NCBI GenBank assembly: GCA_031269415.1
Contig: JAISZF010000304.1
Span: 1 to 7,425, forward strand
Reading direction: 5' to 3'
Length of the DNA: 7,425 bases
From: Clostridiales bacterium
GTDB lineage: Bacteria > Bacillota > Clostridia > Lachnospirales > WQUN01
Below the pieces are notes generated by a model, which had not been told where the DNA came from, made no database searches, and saw only the letters and a program-made list of their open reading frames with translations. The position numbers and the translations under genes are program-made. Below are positions 7,263 through 7,425 of this stretch, one piece after another. Every line of letters starts with the position of its first letter. The first letter of the stretch is position 1.

Positions 7263-7425
7263 ATGTACAGAGGAGTCAAACGTTTTTTGGATAGTATACT
7301 TAGTCTGCTGGGGCTTATTATATTAAGCCCTCTGTTTTTGGCGTTGTTTCTGCGCGTTCGTGCGGAATCCAAGGGACCGGCCATTTTCAAGCAAAAGCGC
7401 ATCGGGCGCGGGCACAGGCACTTTT
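7263..7425 (+). CDS. Phosphoglycosyl transferase of the minimal PglC type (3' end beyond window)
   Basis: The 54 visible residues match the N-terminus of the bacterial sugar transferase family (Bac_transf, monotopic PGT). They show M-Y-R-G-V-K-R-F-L-D, then a hydrophobic re-entrant helix (about 9-33) with the helix-breaking S22-P23, then S-x-G-P-A-I-F-K-Q-K-R-I-G (36-48). The enzyme moves a sugar 1-phosphate from a UDP-sugar onto undecaprenyl phosphate at the inner membrane face, starting lipid-linked glycan synthesis. Only about eight residues precede the helix, so this is the short PglC-like form rather than the WbaP/WcaJ form with four extra helices. The catalytic Asp-Glu pair would lie past the window end and cannot be checked. 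It follows the dehydratase by 19 bases in the same operon, so the dehydratase product, after amination and acetylation, is a likely donor sugar. Confidence 0.92.
   Translation, partial: MYRGVKRFLDSILSLLGLIILSPLFLALFLRVRAESKGPAIFKQKRIGRGHRHF
7311..7341 (+). other. Terminator-like hairpin inside the phosphoglycosyl transferase gene
   Basis: GGGCTTA (7311-7317) and TAAGCCC (7324-7330) form a perfect 7-bp stem with a 6-base loop, followed by TCTGTTTTTGG. The shape resembles a weak intrinsic terminator about 50 bases into the gene. It also encodes conserved hydrophobic residues around S22-P23, so it may be a by-product of the coding sequence. I record it as a structure, not as a proven terminator. 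Confidence 0.35.

Noticed and set aside
7295..7300. TATACT resembling a -10 box inside the transferase gene
   Set aside because: No -35-like hexamer lies at 16-18 bases upstream and no extended TG precedes it.
6422..7402. Long open frame on the minus strand (about 326 codons)
   Set aside because: It lies fully opposite the dehydratase and transferase genes, whose motifs are unmistakable. Its product is rich in Arg, His and Phe with no recognisable domain, as expected for an antisense shadow in medium-G+C DNA.

Overview
The window is a dense, single-strand stretch of bacterial DNA. It holds five protein genes, all on the plus strand, of which the first and last are cut by the window edges. 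Strong GGAGG-type ribosome binding sites, a GTG start, short gene overlaps, a sigma-A-like promoter with an extended -10, and the protein styles (single-span CARDB-type surface protein, clostridial-style O-antigen-ligase-family protein, minimal phosphoglycosyl transferase) suggest a Gram-positive-type Bacillota/Clostridia genome of medium G+C. This is an inference from style; no marker gene is present to prove it.

Left part (1-3370): the 3' part of a gene for an extracellular multi-domain beta-sandwich (CARDB/NEW3-like) protein, anchored by one C-terminal membrane helix. It overlaps by 8 bases a complete MacB/FtsX-type ABC transporter permease. No ATPase is present in the window, so the partner is presumably upstream or elsewhere. 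The pair looks like the end of an operon for an envelope transport or mechanotransmission complex with its own extracytoplasmic subunit.

Middle (3371-3462): a 92-base intergenic gap, the longest in the window. It carries a convincing promoter (TTGCGG, 17 bp, TATACT with an extended TG), but I see no intrinsic terminator in it. The right-hand genes therefore appear to have their own start signal while possibly also receiving read-through.

Right part (3463-7425): a surface-glycan operon. It begins with a 12-helix O-antigen ligase/polymerase-family protein carrying a large extra extracellular domain. Next comes a membrane-bound NDP-sugar 4,6-dehydratase (PglF/CapD/WbpM type), overlapping by 8 bases and starting at GTG with an excellent Shine-Dalgarno. 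Last is the N-terminus of a minimal PglC-type phosphoglycosyl transferase, cut by the window end. Together they could make a deoxy-amino sugar nucleotide, load the first sugar phosphate onto undecaprenyl phosphate, and polymerise or transfer the finished glycan outside the membrane.

No RNA genes, mobile elements, CRISPR arrays or insertion sequences were seen, and there is no gene-free stretch over 300 bases. The most notable points are the atypical active-site motifs of the dehydratase, the inserted domain in the ligase, the coupling of a CARDB-type protein with a MacB-like permease, and a terminator-like hairpin just inside the transferase gene.
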